Positions 16,835 through 25,258 of a stretch of 64,000 nt of DNA are shown here, piece by piece. Each line of letters opens with the position of its first letter. Position 1 is the first letter of the stretch. The translations under genes and the position numbers were made by a program. This DNA is from Nocardia aurantiaca. GTDB taxonomy: Bacteria; Actinomycetota; Actinomycetes; Mycobacteriales; Mycobacteriaceae. The notes beneath the pieces were generated by a model that worked only from the letters and a program-made list of their open reading frames with translations, was not told where the DNA came from and made no database searches. Location of the stretch: NCBI RefSeq assembly GCF_009708175.1, contig NZ_WMBB01000020.1, positions 33,741 through 97,740 of the forward strand. The letters are read 5' to 3'.

Positions 16835-17379
16835 TCAACCGTATTCTCGCCACCGCCGCAACGATTCTCGCCATTCTGGGCCTGACCGCGGGGACCGCGG
16901 GCACGGCCTCGGCGTATCAGCCGGTCGATATCGTGCACACCGAGCATGTGCAGGCTGGGCCCTATTCGCTGACCGTCGGATTCAGTGAATGGCCTTTGCG
17001 CGCAATGCAATCGCTGGATTTCACCTTCATCCCCGAGGGCGGGATCGAGGACAGGACCGGGACGCTCACCGAAATCCAGCCCAACGGGAAAATCCGCCGC
17101 GCCGAACCGCTTTCGCGTCACCCACGCAAACGCGACGTCTGGGGCCTGGACGTGCGCTCCCTCGATCAAGAGGGTGCATGGACCTTCCACTTCGTCATCG
17201 ACGGACCCCAGGGGCGGGGTGAAGGCGATCTGGCGAACCTCACGGTTCTCCACCAGCCCGGTCCCCCATTGGGTGTGAGCTGGGCCGTCAGCACGGTTCC
17301 GCTGATCGGCCTGATCGCCTTCCTCGCCTACGCCTGGCGTCGTACCCGCCGCCCGGCCCCGACGCCGCACCCCGTTTAG
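16831..17379 (+). CDS. exported C-terminally anchored protein, last gene of the envelope operon
   Basis: A 182-residue protein with a clear signal peptide (LATAATILAILGLTAGTAGT, cleavage near TASA-YQ), an extracytoplasmic beta domain of about 110 residues and a C-terminal anchor (SWAVSTVPLIGLIAFLAYAW) ending in basic residues. The core GPYSLTVGFSEWPLRAMQSL with DRTGTLTEI, then WTFHFVIDGPQG resembles the beta domains of the first two gene products. ATG 16831 overlaps the stop of the polytopic protein by ATGA. The operon's layout, three exported beta-domain proteins around one His-rich membrane protein, suggests one complex. Function unknown. Confidence 0.7.
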   Translation: MINRILATAATILAILGLTAGTAGTASAYQPVDIVHTEHVQAGPYSLTVGFSEWPLRAMQSLDFTFIPEGGIEDRTGTLTEIQPNGKIRRAEPLSRHPRKRDVWGLDVRSLDQEGAWTFHFVIDGPQGRGEGDLANLTVLHQPGPPLGVSWAVSTVPLIGLIAFLAYAWRRTRRPAPTPHPV

Positions 17380-17382
17380 CGG

Positions 17383-17868
17383 TCAGTCGGTGGCGCGGGC
17401 GAACATGCCGGGCTCGTAGGAGCCGCCCTTCTGGTGCAGGATGACACCCAGACGATTGGCGGCATTGATCATGGCGACCTGCGCCACCAGGGCGGCGATC
17501 TGGTTGTCGTCGTAGTGCTTACGGACCCGCGCCCAGGTGTCGTCGGAGACGCCGAGGTGGGCGTCGGCCAGGCGGGTGCCCTCCTCCGCCAGTGCCAGGG
17601 CGGCCTGTTCGGCCTCGGTGAAGACCGTCGCCTCGCGCCAGGTGGCCACCAGATTGATGCGGACCGCGGGTTCGCCCGCGGCGGCGAGTTCCTTGGTGTG
17701 GGCGTCGGTGCACCAGCCGCAGCCGTTGATCTGGCTCGCGCGCAGATTGACCAGTTCCTGGGTGGCGGCCGGGACGGTCGACTGGGTGATCACCAGGCTG
17801 GCATTGGCGAAGCGCTTGGCGAACTTGGCGCCGAGTTCATTGGCGGACAGGTCGAGTCGGGGTTCCAT
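17383..17868 (-). CDS. carboxymuconolactone decarboxylase (AhpD-like) family protein
   Basis: A 161-residue CMD-family protein with the AhpD active-site pattern NLRASQINGCGWCTDAHTKE: CGWC plus the following His form the peroxidatic and resolving thiols. The second half (ANRLGVILHQ) completes the helical repeat. Start at ATG 17868, behind AAGGAGA. Such proteins reduce peroxides or act as thiol antioxidants, and they are the standard genomic partner and target of ECF41 sigma factors, one of which is divergent from it. The upstream region carries two direct TGTGACA copies, reading as TGTCACA toward this gene. Confidence 0.92.
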   Translation of the reverse strand: MEPRLDLSANELGAKFAKRFANASLVITQSTVPAATQELVNLRASQINGCGWCTDAHTKELAAAGEPAVRINLVATWREATVFTEAEQAALALAEEGTRLADAHLGVSDDTWARVRKHYDDNQIAALVAQVAMINAANRLGVILHQKGGSYEPGMFARATD

Positions 17869-17926
17869 GATTTCCGTCTCCTTCGTTATCGGTGGGACGG
17901 ACATGAGTTGCCGGCGACGCGGAAGG

Positions 17927-17949
17927 TGTGACAGCACGGCACTGTGACA
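17927..17949 (-). promoter_or_regulatory. two ECF41 -35-like elements toward the AhpD-like gene
   Basis: On the minus strand TGTCACA occurs twice, at 17943-17949 and 17927-17933, exactly 16 bp apart start to start. Neither has a clean CGTC 16 bp downstream, so the functional -10 is unclear. The repeats lie 59-81 bases before the start at 17868. Confidence 0.4.
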
Positions 17950-17968
17950 CAGGGCACACCGCTGGACC

Positions 17969-17995
17969 TGTCACGGATCCGCGAGTGCCGGCGTC
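17969..17995 (+). promoter_or_regulatory. ECF41-type promoter of the second sigma factor gene
   Basis: TGTCACG (17969-17975), 16-bp spacer, CGTC (17992-17995): one mismatch to the known ECF41 consensus TGTCACA-N16-CGTC. It lies 38 bases before ATG 18033, almost the same geometry as the promoter at 5796-5822. Confidence 0.7.
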
Positions 17996-18032
17996 TGGTG
18001 GAGACACCGCCGACCGTGCCGAGGAGCCATCG

Positions 18033-18914
18033 ATGACCGACCACCCGGATCCCGCCACCGCGGCCTTCCTCGCCCACCGCAATCTGCTGTTCACCGTCGC
18101 CTACGAGATGCTCGGGTCGGCCGTGGACGCCGAGGACGTGCTCCAGGAGACCTGGTTGCAGTGGACGGGCGTGGATTTCGACACCGTGCGCGAGGTCCGC
18201 CCGTTCCTGGTGCGGATCACCACCCGCCAGGCCCTCACCCGCCTGCGCACGCTGGGCCGCCGCCGCGAATCCTATGTCGGCCCTTGGCTTCCCGAGCCGC
18301 TGCTCACCGCGCCCGATGTCGCCGAGGACGTCGAGTTGGCCGACAGCGTCTCCATGGCCATGCTGCTGGTCCTGGAAACCCTCACCCCCACCGAGCGGGC
18401 CGTCTTCGTCCTGCGCGAGGTCTTCGACCTGTCCTACGACGAAATCGCCGCAGCCGTCGACAAATCCGCCCTCGCGGTCCGCCAGATCGCCCACCGCGCG
18501 CGCTCTCACGTCGCCGCCCGCCGCCCACGTGCCGTCGCCTCCCCCACCCAGACCCGCGACGCCCTCGCAGCCTTCCAGCGCGCCGTGGAAACCGGCGACC
18601 TCCAAGCCCTGCTCAACGTCCTCTCCCCCGACGTGGTCCTCCTCACCGACGGCGGCGGCATCGTCCGGGCCGCCCTCATCCCCATCATCGGCGCCACCCC
18701 GGTCGCCACCCTCCTGGCCCGCCTCCCCGCGACCGGCGGCACCATCCGCCCCGCCCACGTCAACGGCCACCCCGCCCTCATCGTCGACCGCGACGGCGAA
18801 CTCGACACCGTCCTGGCCCTCCGTGCCGACGCCAGCCGCATCACCGGCCTCTACGCCGTCCGCAACCCCCACAAACTCTCACGCCTGGATCACGAGACCA
18901 CCCTCCTCCGCTGA
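18033..18914 (+). CDS. second ECF41-type sigma factor with SnoaL-like extension
   Basis: A 293-residue paralogue of the sigma factor at 5863; the two read nearly colinearly from NLLFTVAYEMLGSA to the C terminus. Region 2 (AVDAEDVLQETWLQW), the YVGPWLPEPLL linker, region 4 (LTPTERAVFVLREVFDLSYD) and DGGGIVRA in the C-terminal domain are all present. Start at ATG 18033 after GAGGAGCC. A matching autoregulatory promoter and a divergent AhpD-like gene make this the classic ECF41 arrangement. Two ECF41 factors within 12 kb with such similar promoters should cross-recognise each other's sites; that is inference. Confidence 0.92.
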   Translation: MTDHPDPATAAFLAHRNLLFTVAYEMLGSAVDAEDVLQETWLQWTGVDFDTVREVRPFLVRITTRQALTRLRTLGRRRESYVGPWLPEPLLTAPDVAEDVELADSVSMAMLLVLETLTPTERAVFVLREVFDLSYDEIAAAVDKSALAVRQIAHRARSHVAARRPRAVASPTQTRDALAAFQRAVETGDLQALLNVLSPDVVLLTDGGGIVRAALIPIIGATPVATLLARLPATGGTIRPAHVNGHPALIVDRDGELDTVLALRADASRITGLYAVRNPHKLSRLDHETTLLR

Positions 18915-19307
18915 CCCCGCCCAGCCGATCCGCTCCCGCAACGCCTCTCCGCATTGGCAGAGGGCCGAGGCTTCGAGGCGGGGGTTTCAGGCCGCGCAGG
19001 ATTCGGGACGGCTGGCGCGCGGCGGGGCGGTAGGGGCGGCGGCGGATGCCTGGCGACCACGATCGCCGCAGAGCTGATCGTTCTCACCGGTCCGGGCCTC
19101 GCCGCGCCGGTCGCGTGGCGGATTCTCACCGAGGTCGGCATCTGGGGCCGACCGGGGCGCTACGACGCATCGAGCAGTACTCCGCCCTCGGCACGGTGCT
19201 CGCCGTCGAGGCGGTGCGGACACGGGGACGATCTCTTGCCTATTCGGGCACGCACGGAGGCCGGGTTCGCTTAGCGTGAGCAAGGTTGACGTCGAGAGGG
19301 GTCAAGA
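18915..19307. other. 393-base gap, possible decayed coding sequence
   Basis: No supported gene. About 19047-19180 on the plus strand has strong third-position GC and encodes LIVLTGPGLAAPVAWRILTE followed by WGRPGRYDA, then loses coherence. This may be a fragment of a degraded gene; I cannot name a family. TTGAC (19286-19290) and GTCAA (19301-19305) form a short inverted repeat over the ribosome site of the next gene. Confidence 0.3.
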
Positions 19308-20675
19308 ATGCGGGCCGGAATGCTGAGCACGGCGGAGCTGGTGGCGCGGGTCGCGGCGGGAACGCTGGACACGGTGCTGGTGGCGATGACCGACATGCAG
19401 GGGCGGTTGCAGGGAAAACGTTGTTCGGCACGGTATTTCGTGGAGGAGGTGCTCGATCAGGCGACCGAGGCGTGTGACTATCTGCTCGCCGTCGATGTGG
19501 AGATGACCACGGTCGGGGGCTACGAGATGTCGTCGTGGGACACCGGCTACGGCGATTTCGTGCTGCGCCCGGATCTGAACACGCTGCGGCTGCTCCCGTG
19601 GTGGCCGGGCACCGCGCTGGTCCTGTGCGATGTCGAGCAGGTGGATCCGCACGGCAAACACGGGCAGCCGGTCGCCGCCTCACCCCGGCAGGTGCTGCGC
19701 GCCCAGCTGGATCGCCTGGCCGAACGCGGCCTGTCCGCGTATGTCGGCACGGAGCTCGAGTTCCTCGTCTTCGACGACACCTACGAGGCCGCCTTCCGCA
19801 GCGGCTATCGCGACCTCACCCCCGCGAACCAGTACAACGTCGACTACTCCATGCTCGGCACCGCTCGCATCGAGCCGCTGCTGCGTCGCATCCGCACCGA
19901 AATGTCCGGCGCGGGAATGTATGTCGAATCCGCCAAGGGCGAATGCAACCCGGGCCAGCACGAGATCGCCTTCCGCTACGACGAGGCGCTCGTCACCTGC
20001 GACAACCACAGCATCTACAAGACCGGAGCCAAGGAGATCGCCGCCCAGGAGGGCCGCAGCATCACCTTCATGGCGAAATACAATGAGCGGGAAGGCAATT
20101 CCTGCCACATTCACCTCAGTCTGCGCAGCAATACGGGCGAGCCCGTCTTCGCCGAGGGCGACGGCCCCTCCGCGCTCATGCGACACTTCATCGCGGGCCA
20201 GCTTGACTGCCTGCGCGAGCTCACCTACCTGCTCGCCCCGAACATCAACTCCTACAAGCGATTCCAGACAGGAAGCTTCGCGCCGACCGCCCTCGCCTGG
20301 GGGCGGGACAATCGCACCTGCGCCCTGCGCGTGGTCGGCCACGGCCCGTCCCTGCGCCTGGAGAACCGCATTCCCGGCGGCGACGTCAACCCCTACCTGG
20401 CCGTCGCCGCCGTCCTCGCCGCCGGACTGCACGGCATCGAACACCAGCTTCCCCTGGAGCCGGAATTCCACGGCAACGCCTACCTCTCCCACCGTCCGCG
20501 CGTCCCACGCACCCTGCGTGAGGCCGCGCAACTCTTCGGCGAGAGCAAGATCGCGCAGAAGGCGTTCGGCCCGGAGGTGGTGCGGCACTACCGCAATGCC
20601 GCACAGGTCGAGCTGGACGCCTACGACGCGGCGGTGACCGACTGGGAGCGCATCCGTGGCTTCGAACGACTCTGA
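19308..20675 (+). CDS. glutamine synthetase-like gamma-glutamyl amine ligase
   Basis: A 455-residue member of the glutamine synthetase fold. Visible elements are the N-terminal beta-grasp (VLVAMTDMQGRLQGKRCSA), the metal/ATP site GTELEFLVFDD, AKGECNPGQHEIAF, the ATP motif KYNEREGNSCHIHLSL with its His, the loop NSYKRFQTGSFAPT, and NRIPGGDVNPYLAVA. The shape matches PuuA/GlnA3/GlnA4 enzymes that glutamylate polyamines or ethanolamine rather than true GlnA. The next genes encode a gamma-glutamyl hydrolase and aldehyde dehydrogenase, as in the Puu pathway. Start at ATG 19308 behind GAGAGGGG; ATG 19320 is possible. The amine substrate is not fixed by sequence. Confidence 0.85.
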   Translation: MRAGMLSTAELVARVAAGTLDTVLVAMTDMQGRLQGKRCSARYFVEEVLDQATEACDYLLAVDVEMTTVGGYEMSSWDTGYGDFVLRPDLNTLRLLPWWPGTALVLCDVEQVDPHGKHGQPVAASPRQVLRAQLDRLAERGLSAYVGTELEFLVFDDTYEAAFRSGYRDLTPANQYNVDYSMLGTARIEPLLRRIRTEMSGAGMYVESAKGECNPGQHEIAFRYDEALVTCDNHSIYKTGAKEIAAQEGRSITFMAKYNEREGNSCHIHLSLRSNTGEPVFAEGDGPSALMRHFIAGQLDCLRELTYLLAPNINSYKRFQTGSFAPTALAWGRDNRTCALRVVGHGPSLRLENRIPGGDVNPYLAVAAVLAAGLHGIEHQLPLEPEFHGNAYLSHRPRVPRTLREAAQLFGESKIAQKAFGPEVVRHYRNAAQVELDAYDAAVTDWERIRGFERL

Positions 20676-21399
20676 CACCGGACGGCGGCCGCTCATCGGC
20701 CTGCCCACGTATTCCGAACGCACCCGCTTCGGCCACTGGGATGTCGACGCCGCAGTCCTGGCCCGCACCTATATAGACATGACCGAGCGAGCGGGCGGCA
20801 TTCCGGTCCTGTTGCCGCCCACCGGAACTCCACGCCCCGAGCTCATCGACCGTCTCGACGGCCTGGTCCTCACCGGCGGCGCGGACCTCGATCCCACCCG
20901 TTACGGCGCGCCACCCCATCCCGCCACCCGCCGTCTCCGCCCCGACCGCGACGAATCCGAGCTCGGGCTCTTCGCACTGGCGCGCGCCGCGGGCATGCCG
21001 GTGCTGGCGATCTGCCGCGGCCTGCAATTGGCGAACGTCGCCCTCGGCGGCACGCTGCTGCAACATGTCCCGGACGTGGTCGGGCACACCGACCATTCCC
21101 GCACACCCGGGGTCTTCACGGTCAACACCGTCACCACCGTGCCCGGCAGCCGGATCGCCGCCATCACCGGCCCCGAGGTGAAGGCGTACTGCCATCACCA
21201 TCAGGCCATCGACACTCTCGCCCCCGAACTCACCGCTAGCGCGCACGCACCGGACGGCATGATCGAGGCCGCCGAGACCCGCGACGGCTCGTTCCTGCTC
21301 GGCGTGCAATGGCATCCGGAGGAGAACCCGTCCGACACCCGCCTCATACGGGCCCTGGTCCGCCGCGCGGCACAGTACGGAAAGGAGCGCACCCTGTGA
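20656..21399 (+). CDS. class I glutamine amidotransferase-like gamma-glutamyl hydrolase (PuuD-like)
   Basis: A 247-residue peptidase C26 family hydrolase starting at GTG 20656, inside the last 20 bases of the ligase gene. The nucleophile Cys is in AICRGLQLANVALGGTL, the catalytic His-Glu pair in GVQWHPEENP, and LTGGADLDPTRYG is the usual oxyanion-loop region. PuuD removes the gamma-glutamyl group from gamma-glutamyl-GABA at the end of putrescine catabolism; the enzyme here should perform the equivalent step. It overlaps the aldehyde dehydrogenase gene by GTGA, so the three are translationally coupled. Confidence 0.87.
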   Translation: MASNDSDTGRRPLIGLPTYSERTRFGHWDVDAAVLARTYIDMTERAGGIPVLLPPTGTPRPELIDRLDGLVLTGGADLDPTRYGAPPHPATRRLRPDRDESELGLFALARAAGMPVLAICRGLQLANVALGGTLLQHVPDVVGHTDHSRTPGVFTVNTVTTVPGSRIAAITGPEVKAYCHHHQAIDTLAPELTASAHAPDGMIEAAETRDGSFLLGVQWHPEENPSDTRLIRALVRRAAQYGKERTL

Positions 21400-22757
21400 C
21401 AACCACCGACATCGTCAACCCCGCCACCGAAAAGGTCCTGGCCACCATCGCGGCGGCCGACACGGCCGCGACCGACGCCGCCATCGAACGCGCCCATCGG
21501 GCGGCAGCGAGCTGGCGGGCCGTCTCCCCCGGCGACCGGGCGCGACTACTGCGCCGCTTCGCCGACGCCGTCGACGCCGAAATCGAGCAGCTGGCCCGGC
21601 TCGAGGTCAGCAACGCCGGCCACACCATCGGCAATGCCCGCTGGGAGGCGGGCAATGTCCGCGACGTCCTGCACTACAGCGCGGGCATGCCGGAACGACT
21701 GCTCGGCACTCAGATTCCGGTCGCCGGGGGCGTGGACATCACCTTCTGCGAGCCGCTGGGCGTGGTCGGCATCATCGTGCCCTGGAACTTCCCCATGCCC
21801 ATCGCGGCCTGGGGTTTCGGTCCCGCGCTGGCCGCCGGCAACACCGTGGTGCTCAAACCGGCCGAGCTCACCCCGCTCACCGCCATCCGTCTCGGCGAAC
21901 TGGCCCTCGAAGCGGGGCTGCCGGAGAACGTCTTCCAGGTCATCCCCGGCCGCGGCTCGGTGGTCGGCGCCCGCTTCGTCACCCATCCCGCCGTGCGCAA
22001 GGTGGTGTTCACCGGCTCCACCGAGGTGGGCAGGCAGATCATGGCCGGCTGCGCCGAGCGGGTGAAGCGGGTGACCCTCGAATTGGGCGGCAAGAGCGCC
22101 AATATCGTGTTCGCCGACGCGGATGTGGAGCGCGCCGCCGCCACCGCACCCTACGGCGTCTTCGACAATGCCGGCCAGGACTGCTGCGCCCGCTCCCGGA
22201 TCCTGGTGCAGCGCGGCATCTTCGACCGCTTCCTGGAACTGCTCGAACCGGCGGTCCAGGGCGTGGCTGTGGGTGATCCGGGCGACGAGGCGACCGAGAT
22301 GGGCCCGCTCATCTCCGCCGCGCATCGCGACCGTGTCGCCGGATTCCTGGAGCCGTCGACCAAGGTGGCGTTCACCGGCGCCCACCCCGACGGCCCCGGA
22401 TTCTGGTTCCCGCCAACGGTTGTCCTGCCCTCCAGCTCCCAGGACCGGGTGCTGACCGAGGAGGTGTTCGGTCCGGTGGTCGCGGTGCTGCCGTTCGACG
22501 ACGAGGCCGACGCCCTGCGCATCGCCAATGACACCGAATACGGCCTGTCCGGCTCCATCTGGACAAATGACGTCGGCCGCGCCCTCCGCGTGGCCCGTGG
22601 TGTGGAGGCCGGGAACCTATCGGTGAATTCCCATTCCTCCGTGCGCTATTGGACTCCGTTCGGCGGGTTCAAACAGTCCGGCCTGGGCCGCGAACTCGGT
22701 CCCGACGCGGCGCGGGCCTTCACCGAGACCAAGAACGTGTTCCTCGCCACCGAATAG
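21396..22757 (+). CDS. aldehyde dehydrogenase, PuuC-like
   Basis: An NAD(P)-dependent aldehyde dehydrogenase of 453 residues, slightly short for the family. Motifs: PWNFPMPIAAWGFGPALAAG, KPAELTPLTA (cofactor Lys), FTGSTEVGRQI, general-base Glu in LELGGKSANIV, and the catalytic Cys in NAGQDCCARSRI. EVFGPVVAVLPFD and PFGGFKQSGLGRELG close the domain. GTG 21396 overlaps the upstream stop and has AAAGGAG at good distance. In the pathway it would oxidise a gamma-glutamyl aminoaldehyde before the PuuD-like enzyme removes glutamate. Confidence 0.9.
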   Translation: MTTTDIVNPATEKVLATIAAADTAATDAAIERAHRAAASWRAVSPGDRARLLRRFADAVDAEIEQLARLEVSNAGHTIGNARWEAGNVRDVLHYSAGMPERLLGTQIPVAGGVDITFCEPLGVVGIIVPWNFPMPIAAWGFGPALAAGNTVVLKPAELTPLTAIRLGELALEAGLPENVFQVIPGRGSVVGARFVTHPAVRKVVFTGSTEVGRQIMAGCAERVKRVTLELGGKSANIVFADADVERAAATAPYGVFDNAGQDCCARSRILVQRGIFDRFLELLEPAVQGVAVGDPGDEATEMGPLISAAHRDRVAGFLEPSTKVAFTGAHPDGPGFWFPPTVVLPSSSQDRVLTEEVFGPVVAVLPFDDEADALRIANDTEYGLSGSIWTNDVGRALRVARGVEAGNLSVNSHSSVRYWTPFGGFKQSGLGRELGPDAARAFTETKNVFLATE

Positions 22758-22789
22758 TCCGCCCCCGCCATTTCATCGAAGGAGATACG

Positions 22790-23554
22790 TTGCAGCGCTT
22801 ACAGGATCGAGTCGCGGTCGTCACCGGCGGCGGCAGCGGCATCGGCCTCGCCACCGTCCGGCGCTTCGCCCAGGAGGGCGCGAAGGTCGTCGTCGCCGAT
22901 ATCGACGCCGCCGCCGGTGAGGCCGCCGCGGCCGAGGTCGGCGGGCTCTACGTGAAAGTCGACGTCACCGACGAGGAACAGGTGCGAGCCATGTTCCAGA
23001 CCGCCGTCGACACCTACGGCGGTCTCGACATCGCCTTCAACAACGCGGGCATCTCACCGCCGGAGGACGATTCGATCCTCACCACCGGCATCGACGCCTG
23101 GAAGCGGGTCCAGGAGGTCAATCTGACCTCGGTCTACCTGTGCAGCAAATACGCCATCGACCATATGCTCCAACGCGGCAGGGGCTCGGTCATCAATACC
23201 GCGTCCTTCGTCGCCGTCATGGGCGCGGCCACCTCGCAGATCTCCTACACCGCTTCCAAGGGCGGCGTGCTCGCCATGAGCCGCGAACTCGGAGTGCAGT
23301 TCGCGCGCCAGGGCATTCGCGTGAACGCCCTGTGTCCCGGACCGGTCAACACTCCTCTGCTGCGGGAACTGTTCGCCAAGGATCCGGAGCGCGCCGCGCG
23401 CCGCCTGGTGCACATTCCCGTCGGCCGGTTCGCCGAGCCGGAGGAGATCGCCGCGGCAGTGGCCTTCCTGGCCAGCGACGACTCCTCCTTCATCACCGCC
23501 TCGCAATTCCTGGTCGACGGTGGCATCTCCGGGGCATACGTGACGCCGCTGTAG
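22790..23554 (+). CDS. SDR family oxidoreductase of the amine cluster
   Basis: A 254-residue FabG-like SDR that starts at TTG 22790, an unusual codon supported by GAAGGAGA 5 bases upstream. Motifs: TGGGSGIG, VVADIDA, NNAGISPPE, catalytic Ser in NTASFVAVMG, YTASKGG. The 3' part (NALCPGPVNTPLL, FLVDGGISGAYVTPL) is typical of the family. It follows the aldehyde dehydrogenase by 32 bases and is convergent with the permease. In Puu clusters the amine-oxidising step is done by the FAD enzyme PuuB, absent here; this SDR occupies its place, although oxidising a secondary amine is not usual SDR chemistry. Confidence 0.88.
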   Translation: MQRLQDRVAVVTGGGSGIGLATVRRFAQEGAKVVVADIDAAAGEAAAAEVGGLYVKVDVTDEEQVRAMFQTAVDTYGGLDIAFNNAGISPPEDDSILTTGIDAWKRVQEVNLTSVYLCSKYAIDHMLQRGRGSVINTASFVAVMGAATSQISYTASKGGVLAMSRELGVQFARQGIRVNALCPGPVNTPLLRELFAKDPERAARRLVHIPVGRFAEPEEIAAAVAFLASDDSSFITASQFLVDGGISGAYVTPL

Positions 23555-23565
23555 CCCAACGGTTC

Positions 23566-25119
23566 TCAGGCGCCGACGGGGGCGTCCTCGGCCTCCGGCG
23601 GCTCCTCGACGGTTCGTTTGGGCCCGGTGAACCAGCGCCGGGCCGAGACGAACCACCAGATGGCGATCGCACCGACCACCCCGACCAGGGTGAGGGGCGC
23701 GTAATTCACCGCGTTCCAGGTGAATCCGTCGACCCACGGATACCCGTGATCATCGGTCGGCAGAATGAACAGCACGCTGATGACGACGATCCAGATCAGC
23801 GCGATGACCCCGATCGGCCGATGCCAGCCTCCGAGCTGCCACGGCCCGGCCTGGAATCGATTGCCGCGCAACAGCCGCAGCAGCACCGGAATCCCGTACG
23901 CGATATACAGGCCGATGGTGGCCACCGAGGTCGCGGCGGCATACGCGGTCGGGGCATTGGCGGCAGGCACCAGCATGGACGGAATCAGCAGAATGAACGC
24001 GAACACCGATACGAAGAAGACCGCGTTCACCGGCACTTTGCGCGCCGACAGCTGCGCCCACAGCTTCGATCCCGGCACCGCGCCGTCCCGCGCGAAGGCG
24101 AACAGCATCCGTGAGGCCGCGGTGATCGAGGCGTAGCCGCAGAACAACTGGGCGACCGCGGCGATGACCAGCAGCAGCCCGGACCAGAACGAATTCAGCG
24201 AATTCTGCAGAATGTAGATGACCGGATAGCCGCTGTTCTTGGTCGGATCCAGCGCCTCGTCGAGATTCGGAATCGCGAAGGTCACCGCCATGATGAGCAG
24301 ATAACCCGCGACAGCCGACACCACAATGGTGTTGATGATCCCCTTGGCCGCCATGCGTGAGGCGTCGTGCGTCTCCTCCGACATATGCGCCGAGGCGTCG
24401 TACCCGGTGAACGTGTACTGCGCGTGCAACAGCCCGAGCAGGAAGCTGAACGCCACCCCGCCGAACCCGATCGCGCTGTTGTCCACGGTCTTGGTGAACA
24501 CGAACCCGATGCTCTGATGGTGGCGCGCACCGAAACCGAGCACCGCCACGAAGATGGCGACACCGCCCACATGCCACCACGCCGACACATTGTTGATCAC
24601 CGCCGACAGGTGCGGGCCGATGATGTTCAGCACCGCGTGCAGCACCAGGATCCCGGTGAAGACCAGGAAGATGGCATTGCGATCGGTCCCGATGTCCAGC
24701 CCGATCACATTCAGCACCACCGTGGTGAAAATGGCCGCCCCGTAATCGATGGCGGCGGTCACCGCGATCTGCCCGATCAGGTTGAACCATCCGGTGAACC
24801 AGCCCCACACCGGCCCGCCCAGCTCGGACGCCCACCAGTAGAGGCCCCCGGAGGTCGGGTAGGCCGAGGCCAATTCGGCCATGGCCAGTCCGACGAACAG
24901 CACCATCACCGAGACCAGCGGCCAGCCCCACGCCATGGTGATCGGCCCGCCGTTGGACAGGCCGATCCCATAACTGGCCAGGCCGCCGGTGAGGATCGAG
25001 ACAATGGTGAAACTGATGGCGAAATTGGAGAATCCCGACCAGGATCGCGCCAATTCCTGTTTGTAACCGAGTTCGGCGAGCCGCCGTTCATCATCGGATC
25101 GAGGCTGAGTTGCGGTCAT
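23566..25119 (-). CDS. APC superfamily amino acid/amine permease
   Basis: A 517-residue transporter with about 12 membrane spans. The N-terminal signature LARSWSGFSNFAISFTIVSI and GGPVWGWFTGWFNLIGQ belong to the GABA/choline/amine permease branch of the APC superfamily. TFTGYDASAHMSEETHDASR is the conserved loop after span 6. It is convergent with the gamma-glutamylation operon and 11 bases from its end, so it is probably the uptake system for the amine or amino acid degraded there. Direction of transport and ligand are inferred. Confidence 0.88.
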   Translation of the reverse strand: MTATQPRSDDERRLAELGYKQELARSWSGFSNFAISFTIVSILTGGLASYGIGLSNGGPITMAWGWPLVSVMVLFVGLAMAELASAYPTSGGLYWWASELGGPVWGWFTGWFNLIGQIAVTAAIDYGAAIFTTVVLNVIGLDIGTDRNAIFLVFTGILVLHAVLNIIGPHLSAVINNVSAWWHVGGVAIFVAVLGFGARHHQSIGFVFTKTVDNSAIGFGGVAFSFLLGLLHAQYTFTGYDASAHMSEETHDASRMAAKGIINTIVVSAVAGYLLIMAVTFAIPNLDEALDPTKNSGYPVIYILQNSLNSFWSGLLLVIAAVAQLFCGYASITAASRMLFAFARDGAVPGSKLWAQLSARKVPVNAVFFVSVFAFILLIPSMLVPAANAPTAYAAATSVATIGLYIAYGIPVLLRLLRGNRFQAGPWQLGGWHRPIGVIALIWIVVISVLFILPTDDHGYPWVDGFTWNAVNYAPLTLVGVVGAIAIWWFVSARRWFTGPKRTVEEPPEAEDAPVGA

Positions 25120-25258
25120 GCTAGCTCCCGAGTGAAAACACCGCCCTCACACGGCGTTTGCCAGGAGCCCAGTGTGCGGTAACCATGCCTCGAACCGCAG
25201 GCCAACGGACAAACTAGTTGCCCGGTCGGATCGCGGCGACGTCGAGGCGGTCGACCGG

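Noticed and set aside
25131..25160. Imperfect inverted repeat AAACACCG...CGGCGTTT upstream of the APC permease
   Set aside because: One mismatch in eight and no clear promoter elements; too weak to call an operator or terminator.
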